The notes beneath the pieces were generated by a model. It was not told where the DNA came from. It worked only from the letters and a program-made list of their open reading frames with translations, and searched no databases. The translations under genes were made by a program, and so were the position numbers. This document shows, in pieces, positions 45,106-58,100 of a DNA stretch of 64,000 nt; the stretch's first letter is position 1, and every line of letters begins with the position of its first letter. This DNA comes from Codonopsis lanceolata (Eukaryota > Streptophyta > Magnoliopsida > Asterales > Campanulaceae): NCBI GenBank assembly GCA_013146195.2, contig CM028377.1, positions 4,936,239 through 5,000,238 on the forward strand, written 5' to 3'.

Positions 45106-47052
45106 TCTTAACCAAATCTCACTTCTATCGTAGAGTCGGCGGATTCCTTCGAATTACTAGCCCGGCTCGAATCTAAGGAAAACAAAGCAAACGAGTAAGT
45201 CATAATGACTTAGTAAGCTACTAAAGATGCAATGTCATGGCATGGCATAATGCTCAAATAAAACATGTATATCTCATGTCATACTTATGATATATTATTT
45301 CATGGTATAATTCTTAACATAAACCATTTTTCATCCATAGCCACATAGAACATAATTCATCATAAATTAAATCATATCAAATAGATTATGATTCTAAATT
45401 CCAAATTGTGTAGCATTTTATTTCCACATTTAACCTATCATCAAACCACCAACCACACAACCCAATTATACCATGAGTCTCATAATTCTTCACTTAACAC
45501 AATTCATATGATAATTCATATCTGAGAGACTATTGTTTTCATTTTAATCATGAATAACATATTATGTTTTTAATATAACATCATATCATAAAAATCATCA
45601 TTTCATTAACATGTTATATTTTTACTATAACATTTCGTCAAGTAATCATCAACTCTTGTAAATCATATCATTAACCACGTAGCACATCAATTCATATAAG
45701 TGCTCGTAAAATAAACCACAAAGAGAGAGAAGATGATTTTCCTTTTCGTTTCCATCGTGCAACTCCTGTGGAAAGAAATGTGTCCTCGATATCCCTTTCG
45801 TGGATATCGACGTCCCCGAAAACAGTCCCCGTTTCGAGTTCCATAGCTATCAAATGTAGGTGTATTACTCTAGCAATGATCAGCTACATCCCCACCGTGG
45901 CCATCGATGGAGGGGTGTGTGCAACCCGGCGCGGCGATCCATTGCGATCACGAATCCCAGAATTCGTGAAGACAATGCATCGTCCCGCCAAAAACCGCCA
46001 GCTAGACTCAAACACAAGCACATGTAATATATACTCGCATGCTAAAACAAAGGAAAAGTACAACACATCGTACTAATCCAATCAAGTAGATATTTACTTT
46101 TAAATCACATAGTTATGCATTTCTATGCTAACTAACTCATAAACACATTAGAGCAACAATATCGAGTCTCTAATACCCAAGTGTCCTTCATACACTTGAA
46201 ATTTCTTGGGGGCTTAACCTCCATCAAAACTACCCCAAATTCCGTAGGATCTTAATATTTGATTCACTATATTCATATTAGTCCCAAAATCGACTCCATT
46301 GAGTCATTTATACTCTTTCCAAAATTTGAAGGCATAGAAGTTATTTGCATCATAGCCCTCCTATTATTCATTAGCTATTATTCATGGCTAAGTTCTCAAG
46401 ATTAGCAACATTGTGCAACCCAACAATCCATACTTTCCCAACAAAACCCCCAAAACATGGTTCATAGGTTAACACTTAACATTTAAAGTGAACCATCACA
46501 TTTCAAGCATGTATCTCAAGTTAACATTTAATCAAGCATGCTTTCATTCAAAATAATCATTTATCCAAACAAGATGTAAATTCATCTAGCATGCTCATAA
46601 TCAAGACATAAATTCATCTAGCATGTTCATAACCTTCAATTCATGAATTAGTGTTGACCAACATACTCTTATATGCATAAAAGTCAACTCAACCCAATAA
46701 AGTCAAACATTACATTTTATTCATGTAATCCATAATGATAATTCATTATACATGCTCACAACCAAAAATTCATTCGTTAGATAGCATCATACTCTTATAT
46801 GCATGAAAGTCAACTATATTCTTAAAAGTTAAACGAAACATTTAAACATGTAATCCATCGTGTTGATTCATTTTTCATGCTCACAACCAAAATAGAAGTT
46901 CATCAAGTATACTTCCAAACTTTAAATCCATAACATGTGTGATTCCAACAACTCATAACATTCCATAAAATTCCCCAAAATCATTCATATAATCAAGAAC
47001 CCATTTACTACATAATCATCCTCTCAAACCTTAGGTTTCTAGGGAATTTTAT
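43913..47052 (-). repeat. Family C 5' LTR, reverse orientation, truncated
   Basis: The minus-strand end is GTCGTCACA at 43913, followed by the primer site. It contains the conserved block (45785-45990). The part that should run to TGTAAAACCC is missing: the sequence stops at 47052, where family A copy 2 begins. A 594-bp segment at the end is duplicated in tandem. Confidence 0.82.
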
Positions 47053-47573
47053 TGTAAAACCCTGAAATACTGCTTGCTTGTGATGTGCATGAATTCATAC
47101 GCTTATAATCATGATGAATATGTTCATTTAGCTCCCGGTTATGTTTAGAGTCAATAGCATGATCATTGACGTTGTTGGAGATGCATGTATGCATTTTTCT
47201 TTCGCGAGATGTGTTGAATCTCGGGTTTACGTTTTATGTGATTAACACATGGAAAATTGTTAGAAGGCATTTATAATATCACTAACATGCCTTGGTTATT
47301 GGTTAGATGCTTGTTGCATTGTTGGTTGGGTTGCTAGTTTGATTTTAGCGTTAACCCTTTTCAGTTTAACTTTTCGGCCGCGTCGTTCGGAGAGTTACGC
47401 ACTGGTTTCTTGGCATTGTTTTGATGGGGTTTAAGGCTTGATTACTTTGGTTATGGTTTGGAGGTTATTAAGGTTGATTTATAGACCATTTTTGGCTTGG
47501 AAGGACTCGGGATTGCATGCGGGAGAGTCCGGGATCGAGCAAGGAAAGCGGAAAAGTTGGTATGCTGGAAGCA

Positions 47574-47612
47574 GCATGATGCGCTCGCATCATGCATGTT
47601 GGATGCGACCGC
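47574..47612. promoter_or_regulatory. U3 hairpin of family A copy 2, 5' LTR
   Basis: Arms GCATGATGCG (47574-47583) and CGCATCATGC (47586-47595) around CT; GCGACCGC at 47605-47612. Compared with copy 1, one base pair is changed on both sides (T-A to A-T), so pairing is kept. Confidence 0.72.
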
Positions 47613-47792
47613 AAGGTCCTAGATTCAGGATTGCGGGATTTTTGTTCGGCTGGTGAACTGTCCGAACTTTTGGCCACTTAAACCCAACTTAAACCTATTC
47701 TAACCTCACTTAATTAGCCTAAGACTAATCCTAATCACCTATTAAGAGAATTAGGGGGTAATTAGTGGTTTGATTAGTGAATTAATCTCCCA

Positions 47793-47799
47793 TATAAAA
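47793..47799 (+). promoter_or_regulatory. TATA box of family A copy 2, 5' LTR
   Basis: TATAAAA, in the same context as at 21499. Confidence 0.7.
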
Positions 47800-50490
47800 C
47801 CCAAAATCTGCCGCACTCTTTCATTCAGCAGATCAGTTTACGACTTCTTCTTCCTACCTTCTGCGACCACTTCAGCCAAGACGCAAGTGAGGGCTTGAGG
47901 GGGGCGATTCTAGGGCTTCAAGAGGCTAAGCTTGGAAGCCATTGCTGGGGGTCTTCTTCTCCATCTAACCCGCAAGATTGAAGAGAGCGGAGTGGGAAGA
48001 AACGGCTTCTTCGTTGAGTTCGATTTTTGGGCAGTTTGTAGGGCTGAGAAATTGTAAGTTTCTACCTCTCTTCCCTTGATGTTTGAGCTCCATTGACCCT
48101 AGGGAAACAGCCATTTGTGGTATTTGAGGTCAATGGAAGCCATTGTTAGGGTTATAGAATATGTATGAACCCTAGGTTTTCAATTGAATGCTAGAACTCG
48201 ATTGGCCTATGTGAGACTATGATATTTGTAAAATTCATGCTCTAACTAGCCTAATGAACTTGTTTATGTTGATTGATAATGTGGATTAATGTTGGTTTGG
48301 ATGAGATGCTTGGAGGGTGTCTTGCCTAATTTTGATTAGCTTGCAACAATTAATGATGTGAGCATGATTAGAATGTTTTATATGTTTAGTAGAGCATATT
48401 AAACTATATTGTGTGAATTAATCATGAATTGGAAATTATTGGTTGGTATGGTGACTTGAATAAATTTATAACCAAGATGTTTAATTTGTTCTAAGTTACC
48501 TTGTTAATTATTTTGTGGGGTTTATGTGAGTTTATTGATCGTCGGGTTATGGTTTTGACGATAGATATGAACTTAGGGGGATGATGAAGCCTAAGCTTCT
48601 ATTCCTTGAATTTTCGGAGAACTTAGATTTAACTCAACGGAGTTAACCTTTGGGTTAGTTTGAATCCTAGAACTATAATTTTAAGTCCTACGGAATCTTG
48701 GGTAGAATTCATGGAGGTCGAGCCTCCAAGAAGTTTTAAGTGTGTGAAGCACACTTGATTATGAGAGCTTATATGATTCTCGGTTGTGATGTTTATGCTA
48801 GTTGTGGATTAATTGCATGACTAGTTTGATGGTAGAGTGTTTACCTACTTGTTTTGAGCATATGAGTATATATTACGTGTGCTTGGGTTTGAGTCCACCA
48901 TGGCGCCTCTGTTGAGTCTTTGGTGGGTCGATACATTGTTTTCACGAATTATGGGATTCGTGATTTCGATGTATCGCCGTGTCGGGTTGCACACACCCTC
49001 CATCGATGGCCACGGTGGGGAAGTAGTTTATCTTAGTTGTAGTAATACACATGATGGCTTTGATAACTATGGAACTCGAGCGAGAGACTGTCTCGGGACG
49101 CCGATATCTACGAGAGGGATATCGAGGGCACATAAGGGTTTTGCACGTGTTTTTGCAGAGCGACACGGAGGAATTTTGGTAATGGTATCATATCCCTTAT
49201 ATATATGAATTGCTTCACTAGTACTTAAGTGAATACGTGCTTAGTGAATTGGATATGATATGTTGATGGTTTGGTTTCTTACATGTTATACTTAATAGAT
49301 AACATATTGATTAATGTTGTAAGCATAAATGCTATCACATGAATTTTATTGGAATGTTGTTTTATGCCAAAGGTATAAATTATTATTGTTAAGACTAATA
49401 TGCCTTGACATGGATTTTTGGTAAGATGTTATACTATGATGATAACATATTTATTTAATGTTGAGCATGGATGCCATACATGATTTATTATGAGGTTATT
49501 TCATGACAATAGCATGATATATTTTATAATTGAGCATTATGCCATGGTAGGAAGTTATGGTTAGTAACTTACTAAGTCATTGTGACTTACTTTTATTTGT
49601 TGGTTGTTTTCCCTAGATCCGAGCCGAGCTAGCGGATCCAAGTAAATCCAGAAGGTTACTTTGGCAAGGAAGTCTTTTGGAAAGGTTGCTACTTAGATGT
49701 TTTGTTTTTGGTGAGGTCGTTGGGAAGATGAAGTTATATAAACTTCATTGTTGGGTAGCAAACCTTTATGTATTTGTAATGTTGTAATTATGTGTTAGCC
49801 TATTCTTTTGGTAGCCAACCGGTGGTGGTTGTGCTTGATGTGTATATATGGTTGTATTTCCATATGCTTTATGGTTGTTAGTACTTGTACTTATAATGTT
49901 AGTACTTATTTTGTTGGTAGCCGACGGTTTTAGTCGTGCTTGGTTAGTTGGTGTTTATGTTTAGCATGATAAATTGCTAGTTTAATATGATTTGTTCTCC
50001 GGCATGTATTTAGCCGTTGAGTTGTTAGACTAGAGTCTTAGACTTAGTTTAATGTTGGGTTCCGCCGTAGTTTCGCCGATGACTTGGTATATTTTATGCT
50101 TATTATTGAATTGCATAACAGGAGTTTGTCCTACGTGCCCAATGTTGCGCACGCGAATCGAATTTTTGGACCGAGAGATTAATCATCTCTTTGGTTGTTT
50201 TAGTTTGAGCTTGTTAGCTCGGGCGCCACCGTTGTATTTTATTTGCTTCCGCATGTTTTGAGTTGTCGGTGTATCGCCGTTATGGCCCTACCCATTATTT
50301 GCTACTTGTTTGTTGTTATTTGTTCCGGTGGCACGACCTTGGGATTTCGCCTTGGGATCCGGTCGGTCGCCACGCTTGGTATCGAGCTATGATTATAAAT
50401 TTAGCTTTCAAATGATAGGTTCCTTGGCTTTGGGGGTTGGTTTGTGTGATAGATTTATTTTATTAACGCCGAGTGTTATTGTAGGTGTTA

Positions 50491-51756
50491 ATGGTGGATA
50501 CTAGAGCAGAGCTAGTTCCTGAGGTGGCACCGTAGAGGTGCCGGTAGAGGTATTGGCGGTGGCGTAAATGCTAACGATAACCGCCAATGTAATATTCCTC
50601 CACCGCGAACACCGTAAGAGCAAGATGAGGCGATGGCAAATATGTATCGTGGCATGCTTGATATGATGAACGAAGATGAATCAAAGAGGTTTTGGTAGAG
50701 TGGAAGCCACAAGGACCAGGACCACGGCCGTAACCACGCCGAGCCACGTAGAGAGGCCGAGGCAGAGGCTAGGCATAATGATAATTCTATGCTTGAAAGA
50801 TTTGTGAAGTTAAAGCCGAGGCAATTTAATGGAGAGCCGGACGCCGCTAAAGCCGAGCTTTGATTGAACACTTGAGAAAATATTTGCACCATCAAGTTGC
50901 GATGATGAATGTAAAGTTGTATTAGCTGTGTTCAAGCTTGAGGGTGCCGCAGAGCATTGGTGGCAGGTGTTGAGGGAGAGTTGGGAACTGCATAGAGTCC
51001 CACAGATATGGCCTAATTTCGTTCGTGAGTTCAGAGCTTCCTATGTACCTAAGTGGTCGTGAGAAAAGAGAGAAAGAATTTGGATTTGGTGCAGGGAGTA
51101 TGACAGCTTCCCCAAGATTCACCGATTCACCTGAGTTGGCTCGCATCGCACACATTTGATTCCGATGAGGCTAGAGGACACGTAAATTTGTAAAGGGTTT
51201 GAGGACGGAGTTCAGAAATGCCTTCTTTCTCATCGCCAGTGGAGTACAGGAAGGCCGTTGATAGAGCCTACACTATTGAGAGAGATATAGAGGAGCATCG
51301 TACTATGCCTATTTCGGGTTCTTCTCAGCAGCCTAAGCAGTCTTCTGGGCGGATTCATGGACCAGGTAATCGTGGAAATTTTAGTGGAGGCAATGATCGC
51401 AAGAAAGGAGGTGGAAAATCTCATTATGAAGGTCATGCGAAGAGTCACTCAAGTGGCAAGGGAGCTAGTACTACATCTACTCGTAGAGATCGTAGTGTGG
51501 CTTTGGTTTGTTCTTATTGTTCCAAGATTGGGCATACGTAAGATAGGTGCCGGAATAAGAATGGAGCACCAATGGAGTGTTACTACTGTGGAGTTACCGG
51601 GCATATGAAGAAGGATTGTCCAAAGTTGAAGAGCAATCAGTCAGGAGGTTCTAGTCAGACTACAGCTGGAACAAAGAGAGATAGCGATGGGAAAGCTAAA
51701 GTGCAGTCGTGTATTTGCTCTAGATCGAGAGGTGTACCTGAGTCTACAACGCAGTG
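50491..51756 (+). pseudogene. gag of family A copy 2
   Basis: ATG at 50491 is equivalent to 24219. Collinear with copy 1 but with different frame breaks. Recognisable pieces: LKPRQFNGEPD region (50815), EHWWQVLRESW (50955), EYRKAVDRAYTIERDIEEHR (51242), then the knuckle CSYCSKIGHT (51515), where a stop codon replaces Glu of copy 1, and CYYCGVTGHMKKDCPKLK (51578). Several changes convert CAGA to CGTA. Confidence 0.9.
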
Positions 51757-51757
51757 A

Positions 51758-52210
51758 TTGGAGGTACCGGTTTCTATTTTTGGTAATGAGGCTCGTGTAC
51801 TTATAGACCCTGGATCATCGCATTCTTATGTTGCATCACATTTCGTTGATAAGCTATGTGTTATGCCTCAGACTTTACCATATGTGCTTGAAGTATCTAC
51901 CCCTCTTGGGGAGTGTTTGTTAGCTTCTGATATTTATAGAGCATGCGATGTACTTGTGGATAAACATGTGTTGCATGCGGATTTGGTGGTGTTACCACTT
52001 CGTGATTTTGATGTTATTCTTGGTATGGATTGGTTGAGCACATATCATGCATTGGTGGATTGCCTTAGTAAAAGAGTCACTTTTACTTTGCCTGGCGTTC
52101 CTAAGTTTGTGTTTTTGGGAGATAATGCACCGAGTGGTTTACGCGTCATTTCTGCGCTTAAGGCTAGGAAAATGTTGTCGCGTGGGTGCACAGGTATCTT
52201 GCTTGTGTAG
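51758..52210 (+). CDS. Aspartic protease (retropepsin) domain of family A copy 2
   Basis: An uninterrupted 150-codon frame. VSIFGNEARVLIDPGSSHSY carries the catalytic Asp in LIDPGSS, the form typical of Tekay/Del proteases; the flap region and the C-terminal FDVILGMDWLSTYHA (the conserved ILGMDWL element) follow. It ends prematurely in ALKARKMLSRGCTGILLV because of a frameshift before RT. In life it would be part of a gag-pol polyprotein cleaved by itself, so the apparent Met is not a true start. Confidence 0.85.
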   Translation: MEVPVSIFGNEARVLIDPGSSHSYVASHFVDKLCVMPQTLPYVLEVSTPLGECLLASDIYRACDVLVDKHVLHADLVVLPLRDFDVILGMDWLSTYHALVDCLSKRVTFTLPGVPKFVFLGDNAPSGLRVISALKARKMLSRGCTGILLV

Positions 52211-52229
52211 TGGACAAGCGGTTTCTTCT

Positions 52230-53060
52230 TCTAATCTTGAAGATGTGCCGCTTGTGTGTGAGTTCCCTGATGTTTTCTAAAGATTTTGGGATGCCTCCGA
52301 TCGAGAGATTGAATTTTGTATTGAGTTATTGCCGGGACTACACCAATTTCGAAGGCGCCGTATAGAATGGCACCTATGGAACTAAAGGAGTTGAAAGTTC
52401 AGTTACAAGAGCTCCTTGACATTGGCTTCATCAAGCCAAGCGTATCGCCTTGGGGTGCGCCGGTACTATTTGTAAGGAAGAAAGATGGGAGCTTAAGATT
52501 GTGTATCGATTATCGAGAGTTGAACAAGGCAACGATCAAGAACAAGTATCCATTGCCTCATATAGATGATTTGTTTGATCAATTGCAAGGATCGGTGGTT
52601 CTATTCCAAACTTGACTTGAGATTTGGGTACCATCGCTGAAGGTTAGAGCCGAAGATGTTCAAAACGGCCGCACGAGGTATGGGCATTATGAATTTATGG
52701 TGATGCCATTCGGTTGACTAATGCGCCGGCGGTGTTCATGGATTTGATGAACCGGTATTTCATAATTTTCTTGATTGCTTCGTGGTGGTTTTCATAGACG
52801 ACATCCTTGTGTATTCTAAGTCTCTGGAAGAGCATGCACAACATTTGCGGATGGTTTTGTCTATTCTTCGGAGAGGCAACTCTATGCCAAGTTTAGCAAG
52901 TGTGCATTTTGGCTAGAGGAGGTTTCATTTTGGGGCACGTTGTTTCTAGTGCCGGATAGCGGTGGATCCTTCCAAGGTTGAAGCAAGAATGAATTGGAGG
53001 AGACCGACCACGCTATCGAGGTACGGAGTTTCTTGGGGCTAGCGGGTTATTATCGGAGAT
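52230..53060 (+). pseudogene. Reverse transcriptase of family A copy 2
   Basis: [51 protein letters not shown] and [14 protein letters not shown] are in one frame (52367-52600); the frame then shifts, and a [10 protein letters not shown] segment and [11 protein letters not shown] follow in other frames. The FxDD catalytic box is present (near 52790). Here WGAPVLFV is intact where copy 1 is broken. Confidence 0.88.
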
Positions 53061-53063
53061 TCA

Positions 53064-53575
53064 TTGAGGATTTTCAAGATTGCTACGCCTATGACAAATT
53101 TGACTCAAAAGAAGATCGCTTTTGTGTGGAGCGATAAGTGTGAAGAAAGCTTTCAAGAATTGAAGAGAAGGTTGACTACGGCACCAGTGTTAGCTTTGCC
53201 TAGCGGAGGTGATAATTTTGTTGTTTATAGTGATGCTTCGAAAGAAGGATTGGGATGTGTGCTTATGCAAAATGGGAAAGTGATTGCTTATGCTTCAAGG
53301 AAGTTGTCTCCGTATGAGATGAATTATCCTACGCATGATCTTGAGCTCGCAGGCGATTATATTTGCTTTGCACAAGTGGAAACATTATTTGTATGGTTCA
53401 AGTTTGAGATTTTCACTGACCACAAGAGTTTGAAATATCTCTTCTCTCGTAAAGAGTTGAACATGAGACAAATGGAGATGGATGGAAAAATTGAAGGATC
53501 ACGATTGCACTATATCAGTATCATCCGGGAAAGCGAACGTAGTCGCAGATGCCTTGAGTAGAAAAGTACACTTGT
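53064..53575 (+). pseudogene. RNase H region of family A copy 2
   Basis: [20 protein letters not shown], then [20 protein letters not shown] with the first catalytic Asp, [20 protein letters not shown] with the second acidic site, and [13 protein letters not shown] frameshift near 53470 damages the WMEKLKD and ALSRK end. It removes RNA from the RNA-DNA hybrid. Confidence 0.88.
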
Positions 53576-53576
53576 C

Positions 53577-54277
53577 ATGTTTGATGATGCGGAATGGAAA
53601 ATGTTGAGGATGTCCGTGATTGGAATCCTAGCGAGGATTAATCATGGTGTATTATTTGCTAGTGTGCGGGTTATTCCAGCTTTTATTGAAAGAATTAAGG
53701 AGACTCAGAAGAAAGATCCAGAGTTGGTGAAAATTATTGATGGTTTGAGTGAGAATAAAGAGAATGAGTTCTCGATGAACCAAGATGGTATTTTGACATT
53801 TAAGGGTAGAGTTTGTGTTCCATCGGTTGAAGATGTTAAACGGCTTGTATTGGATGAGGCTCACAAAGCAAAGTATACTATACATCCGGGAAGTACGAAA
53901 ATGTATAGAGATTTGAAGAAACAATTCTGGTGGAGTGGCATGAAGTTTACAGATAGCGCACTATGTGTCGAGGTGTCTCACTTGTCACAGTAAAGGCGAA
54001 CACCAAAGACCGCAGGTTGTTACAAAGTTGGATATTCCTGAGTGGAAATGGGAACATGTTACGATGGACTTTGTTTCGATTTCCACGCGTAGAGGTTTTG
54101 ATGCCGCTTGGGTTGTTGTTGATCGGCTCACGAAGTCGGCTCATTTTATTCCGATTGCGATGACTTATTCATTGAGTCGCCTAGCGGCATTGTATGTGCA
54201 GAGATTGTTAGATTGCACGGGTTCCAAGTAGTATTGTTTCGACCGATCCGAGGTTTACATCGAGGTTTTGGCAGGCT
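53577..54277 (+). pseudogene. Integrase N-terminal half of family A copy 2
   Basis: [40 protein letters not shown] carry the His part of the HHCC zinc domain; the Cys part (CLTC near 53972) is frame-shifted. VVVDRLTKSAHFIPIAMTYS belongs to the catalytic core. Frameshifts near 53945 and 54230 break the core. Confidence 0.85.
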
Positions 54278-55150
54278 TTGCAAGAAGCTATGGGGACCAA
54301 GTTGAACTTTAGTACAGCTTTTCACCCTCAGTCCGACGGACAGTCCGAGAGAACGATTCAGATACTTGAGGATATGTTACGGGCTTGTGCGATTGATTTT
54401 AAAGGGAGTTGGGATACACATCTTCCTTTGGCAGAGTTTGCGTATAACAATAGTTACCAGTCGAGCATCGAGATGGCACCGTATGAGGCTCTTTATGGGA
54501 GGAAGTGTAGATCTCCTATTTGCTGGGACGAGGTTGGAGAAGCTAAATTATGGGGTTCAGAAATTGTTCAGCAGTCTGTTGAGAGTGTGAAAATAATTCG
54601 AGATAGATTGCTCACCGCTCAGAGTCGACAGAAAAGCTATGCGGATAATAGAAGGAGAGATTTGGAGTTTCAGGTTGGAGACTTAGTATTTCTTAAGGTA
54701 TCGCCTAGAAGGGGTACCAAGAGATTTGGAAAGAAAGGGAAATTATCACCGAGGTATGTTGGACCTTTTGAGATTCTGGAGCGAGTTGGGAGTTTGGCAT
54801 ACAGGGTGGCTTTACCGCCGTCTTTGTCAGAGATTCATAATGTATTTCATGTGTCTATGCTTCGGAAATATCTTAAGGATGATTCCCATGTTCTTGAGTA
54901 TGAGGAGATTACTTTTCAGCCGGACTTGTCTTATGTTGAGCAGCCGGTGAAGATACTTGACACGAAAGAGCAAGTTTTGAGAAGCAAGAAAATTCCATTG
55001 GTGAAAGTCCTTTGGAAGAATCACGAGATCGAGGAAGCAACTTGGGAGACCGAGTTGGAGATGCAAGAGAAATATCCTCATTTGTTCGATGACTACGGTA
55101 AGAATTTAGGGGCTAAATTCCTTAAAGTAGGGGAGAATGTAAAACCCTGA
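54278..55150 (+). CDS. Integrase core end, GPY/F region and chromodomain of family A copy 2
   Basis: A 290-codon open frame. [20 protein letters not shown] includes the last catalytic Glu context of the D,D35E core; [13 protein letters not shown] and [15 protein letters not shown] follow. [20 protein letters not shown] and [20 protein letters not shown] form the GPY/F module. The C terminus [18 protein letters not shown] is a chromodomain of the Tekay type, thought to guide integration to heterochromatin. The frame runs over the polypurine tract into the first bases of the 3' LTR. Confidence 0.92.
   Translation: MQEAMGTKLNFSTAFHPQSDGQSERTIQILEDMLRACAIDFKGSWDTHLPLAEFAYNNSYQSSIEMAPYEALYGRKCRSPICWDEVGEAKLWGSEIVQQSVESVKIIRDRLLTAQSRQKSYADNRRRDLEFQVGDLVFLKVSPRRGTKRFGKKGKLSPRYVGPFEILERVGSLAYRVALPPSLSEIHNVFHVSMLRKYLKDDSHVLEYEEITFQPDLSYVEQPVKILDTKEQVLRSKKIPLVKVLWKNHEIEEATWETELEMQEKYPHLFDDYGKNLGAKFLKVGENVKP
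55124..55137 (+). promoter_or_regulatory. Polypurine tract of family A copy 2
   Basis: AAAGTAGGGGAGAA immediately before TGTAAAACCC of the 3' LTR, overlapping the end of the integrase frame. Confidence 0.85.
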
Positions 55151-58100
55151 AATACTGCTTGCTTGTGATATGCATGAATTCATATATTTATAATCATGAT
55201 GAATATGTTCATTTAGCTCCCGGTTATGTTTAGAGTCAATAGCATGATCATTGACGTTGTTGGAGATGCATGTATGCATTTTTCTTTCGCGAGATGTGTT
55301 GAATCTCGGTTTACGGTTTTATGTGATTAACACATGGAAAATTGTTAGAAGGCATTTATAATATCACTAACATGCCTTGGTTATTGGTTAGATGCTTGTT
55401 GCATTGTTGGTTGGGTTGCTAGTTTGATTTTAGCGTTAACCCTTTTCAGTTTAACTTTTCCGGTCGTCGTTCGGGAGAGTTCTGCCTGGTTTCTTGGCAT
55501 TGTTTTGATGGGGTTTGAGGCTTGATTACTTTGGTTATGGTTTGGAGGTTATTAAGGTTGATTTATAGACCATTTTTGGCTTGGAAGGACTTGGGATTGA
55601 ATGCGGGAGAGTCCGGGACCGAGCAAGGAAAGCAAAAATCATGGATTGCTGGAAACAAGGTGATGCGGTCGCATCACCCATTTCGCCAAGCGACCGCAAG
55701 GTCCAATATTACGGGATTTGTTGTTCTACTGTGCACCGTCCGAACTTTTGGCCTATTAAACCCAACTTAAACCTATTCTAACCTCACTTAATTAGCCTAA
55801 GACTAATCCTAATCACCTATTAAGAGAATTAGGGGGTAATTAGTGATTGATTAGTGGGAATTAATCCCTCATATAAAAGCAAACACCGCACTCTTCATTC
55901 ATTCACGATCGCTTTTCTTCCTCAACCTTCTCGCGAGCAGCCAAGAAACTCGTGAGAGAGGGCTTTTGAGGAGGCGATTCTAGGGCTTCAAGAGGCTAAG
56001 CTTGGAAGCCATAGCTGGGTGTCTTCTTTCTCCATCTAACCCGCAAGATTGAAGAGAGCGGAGTGAGAAGAAACGGTTCTTCGTTGAGTTCGATTTGGGC
56101 GCTTTGTAGGGCGAGAAATTGTAAGTTTCTACCTCTCTTCCCTTGATTTTTGAGCTCCATTGACCCTAGGGAAACAGCCATTCGTGGTATTTGAGGTCAA
56201 TGGAAGCCATTGTTAGGGTTATAGAATATGTATGAACCCTAGGTTTTCAATTGAATGCTAGAACTCGATTGGCCTATGTGAGACTATGATATTTGTAAAA
56301 TTCATGCTCTAACTAGCCTAATGAACTTGTTTATGTTGATTGATAATGTGGATTAATGTTGGTTTGGATGAGATGCTTGAGGGTGTCTTGCCTAATTTTG
56401 ATTAGCTTGCAAAATTAATGATGTGAGCATGATTAGAATGTTTTATATGTTTAGTAGAGCATATTAAACTATATTGTGTGAATTAATCATGAATTGGAAA
56501 TTATTGGTTGGTATGGTGACTTGAATAAATTTATAACCAAGATGTTTAATTTGTTCTAAGTTACCTTGTTAATTATTTTGTGGGGTTTATGTGAGTTTAT
56601 TGATCGTCGGGTTATGGTTTTGACGATAGATATGAACTTAGGGGGATGATGAAGCCTAAGCTTCTATTCCTTGAATTTTCTGAGAACTTAGATTAACTCA
56701 ACGGAGTTAACCTTTGGGTTAGTTTGAATCCTAGAACTATGATTTTAAGTCCTACGGAATTTTGGGTAGAATTCATGGAGGTCGAGCCTCCAAGAAGTTT
56801 TGGAGTGTGTGAAGCACACTTGATTATGAGAGCTTATATGATTCTCGGTTGTGATGTTTATGCTAGTTGTGGATTAATTGCATGACTAGTTTGATGGTAG
56901 AGTGTTTACCTACTTGTTTTGAGCATATGAGTATATATTACGTGTGCTTGGGTTTGAGTCCACCGGGCGCCTGGCCTGTTGAGTCTTTGGTGGGTCGATA
57001 CATTGTTTTCACGAATTATGGGATTCGTGATTTCGATGTATCGCCGTGCCGGGTTGCACACACCCCTCCATCGATGGCCACGGTGGGGAAGTAGTTTATC
57101 TTAGTTGTAGTAATACACATGACTTTGATAACTATGGAACTCGAGCGAGATCGTCTCGGGACGCCGATATCTACGAGAGGGATATCGAGGGCACATAAGG
57201 GTTTTGCACGTGTTTTTGCAGGAGCGACACGCGCGGAGGAATTTTGGTAATGGTATCATATCCCTTATATATATGAATTGCTTCACTAGTACTTAAGTGA
57301 ATACGTGCTTAGTGAATTGGATATGATATGTTGATGGTTTGGTTTCTTACATGTTATACTTAATAGATAACATATTTATTAATGTTGTAAGCATAAATGC
57401 TATCACATGAATTTTATTGGAATGTTGTTTTATGCCAAAGGTATAAATTATTATTGTTAAGACTAATATGCCTTGACATGGATTTTTGGTAAGATGTTAT
57501 ACTATGATGATAACATATTTATTTAATGTTGAGCATGGATGCCATACATGATTTATTATGAGGTTATTTCATGACAATAGCATGATATATTTTATAATTG
57601 AGCATTATGCCATGGTAGGGAGTTATGGTTAGTAACTTACTAAGTCATTGTGACTTACTTTTATTTGTTGGTTGTTTTCCCTAGATCCGAGCCGAGCTAG
57701 CGGATCCAAGTAAACAGGAAGGTTACTTTGGCAAGGAAGTCTTTTGATCAAGGTTGCTACTTAGGTGCTCATTTTGTTTTTGGTGAGGTCGTTGGGAAGA
57801 TGAAGTTACATAAACTTCATGTTTTGGGTAGCAAACCCTTTATGGATTTGTAATGTTGTAATTATGTGGTTAGACTATTCTTTTGGTAGCCAACCGTGGT
57901 GGTTGTGCTTGATGTGTATATATGGTTGTATTTCCATATGCTTTATAGTTGTTAGTACTTATAACCGTTAGTACTTATTTTGTTGGTAGCCGATCGGTTT
58001 TAGTCGTGCATGGTTAGTTGGTGTTTATGTTTAGCATGTTAAATTGCTAGTTTATTATGATGTTGTTCTCCGGCATGTATTTAGCCGTTGAGTTGTTAGA

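Larger units (their letters stand above)
47053..50373 (+). repeat. 5' LTR of family A copy 2
   Basis: Begins TGTAAAACCCTGAAATAC; the end near 50373 is slightly damaged (GTCGCCAC then GCTTGGTATCGAGC, where copy 1 has CACAGTTGGTATCAGAGC). Conserved block at 48930-49125. Confidence 0.9.
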
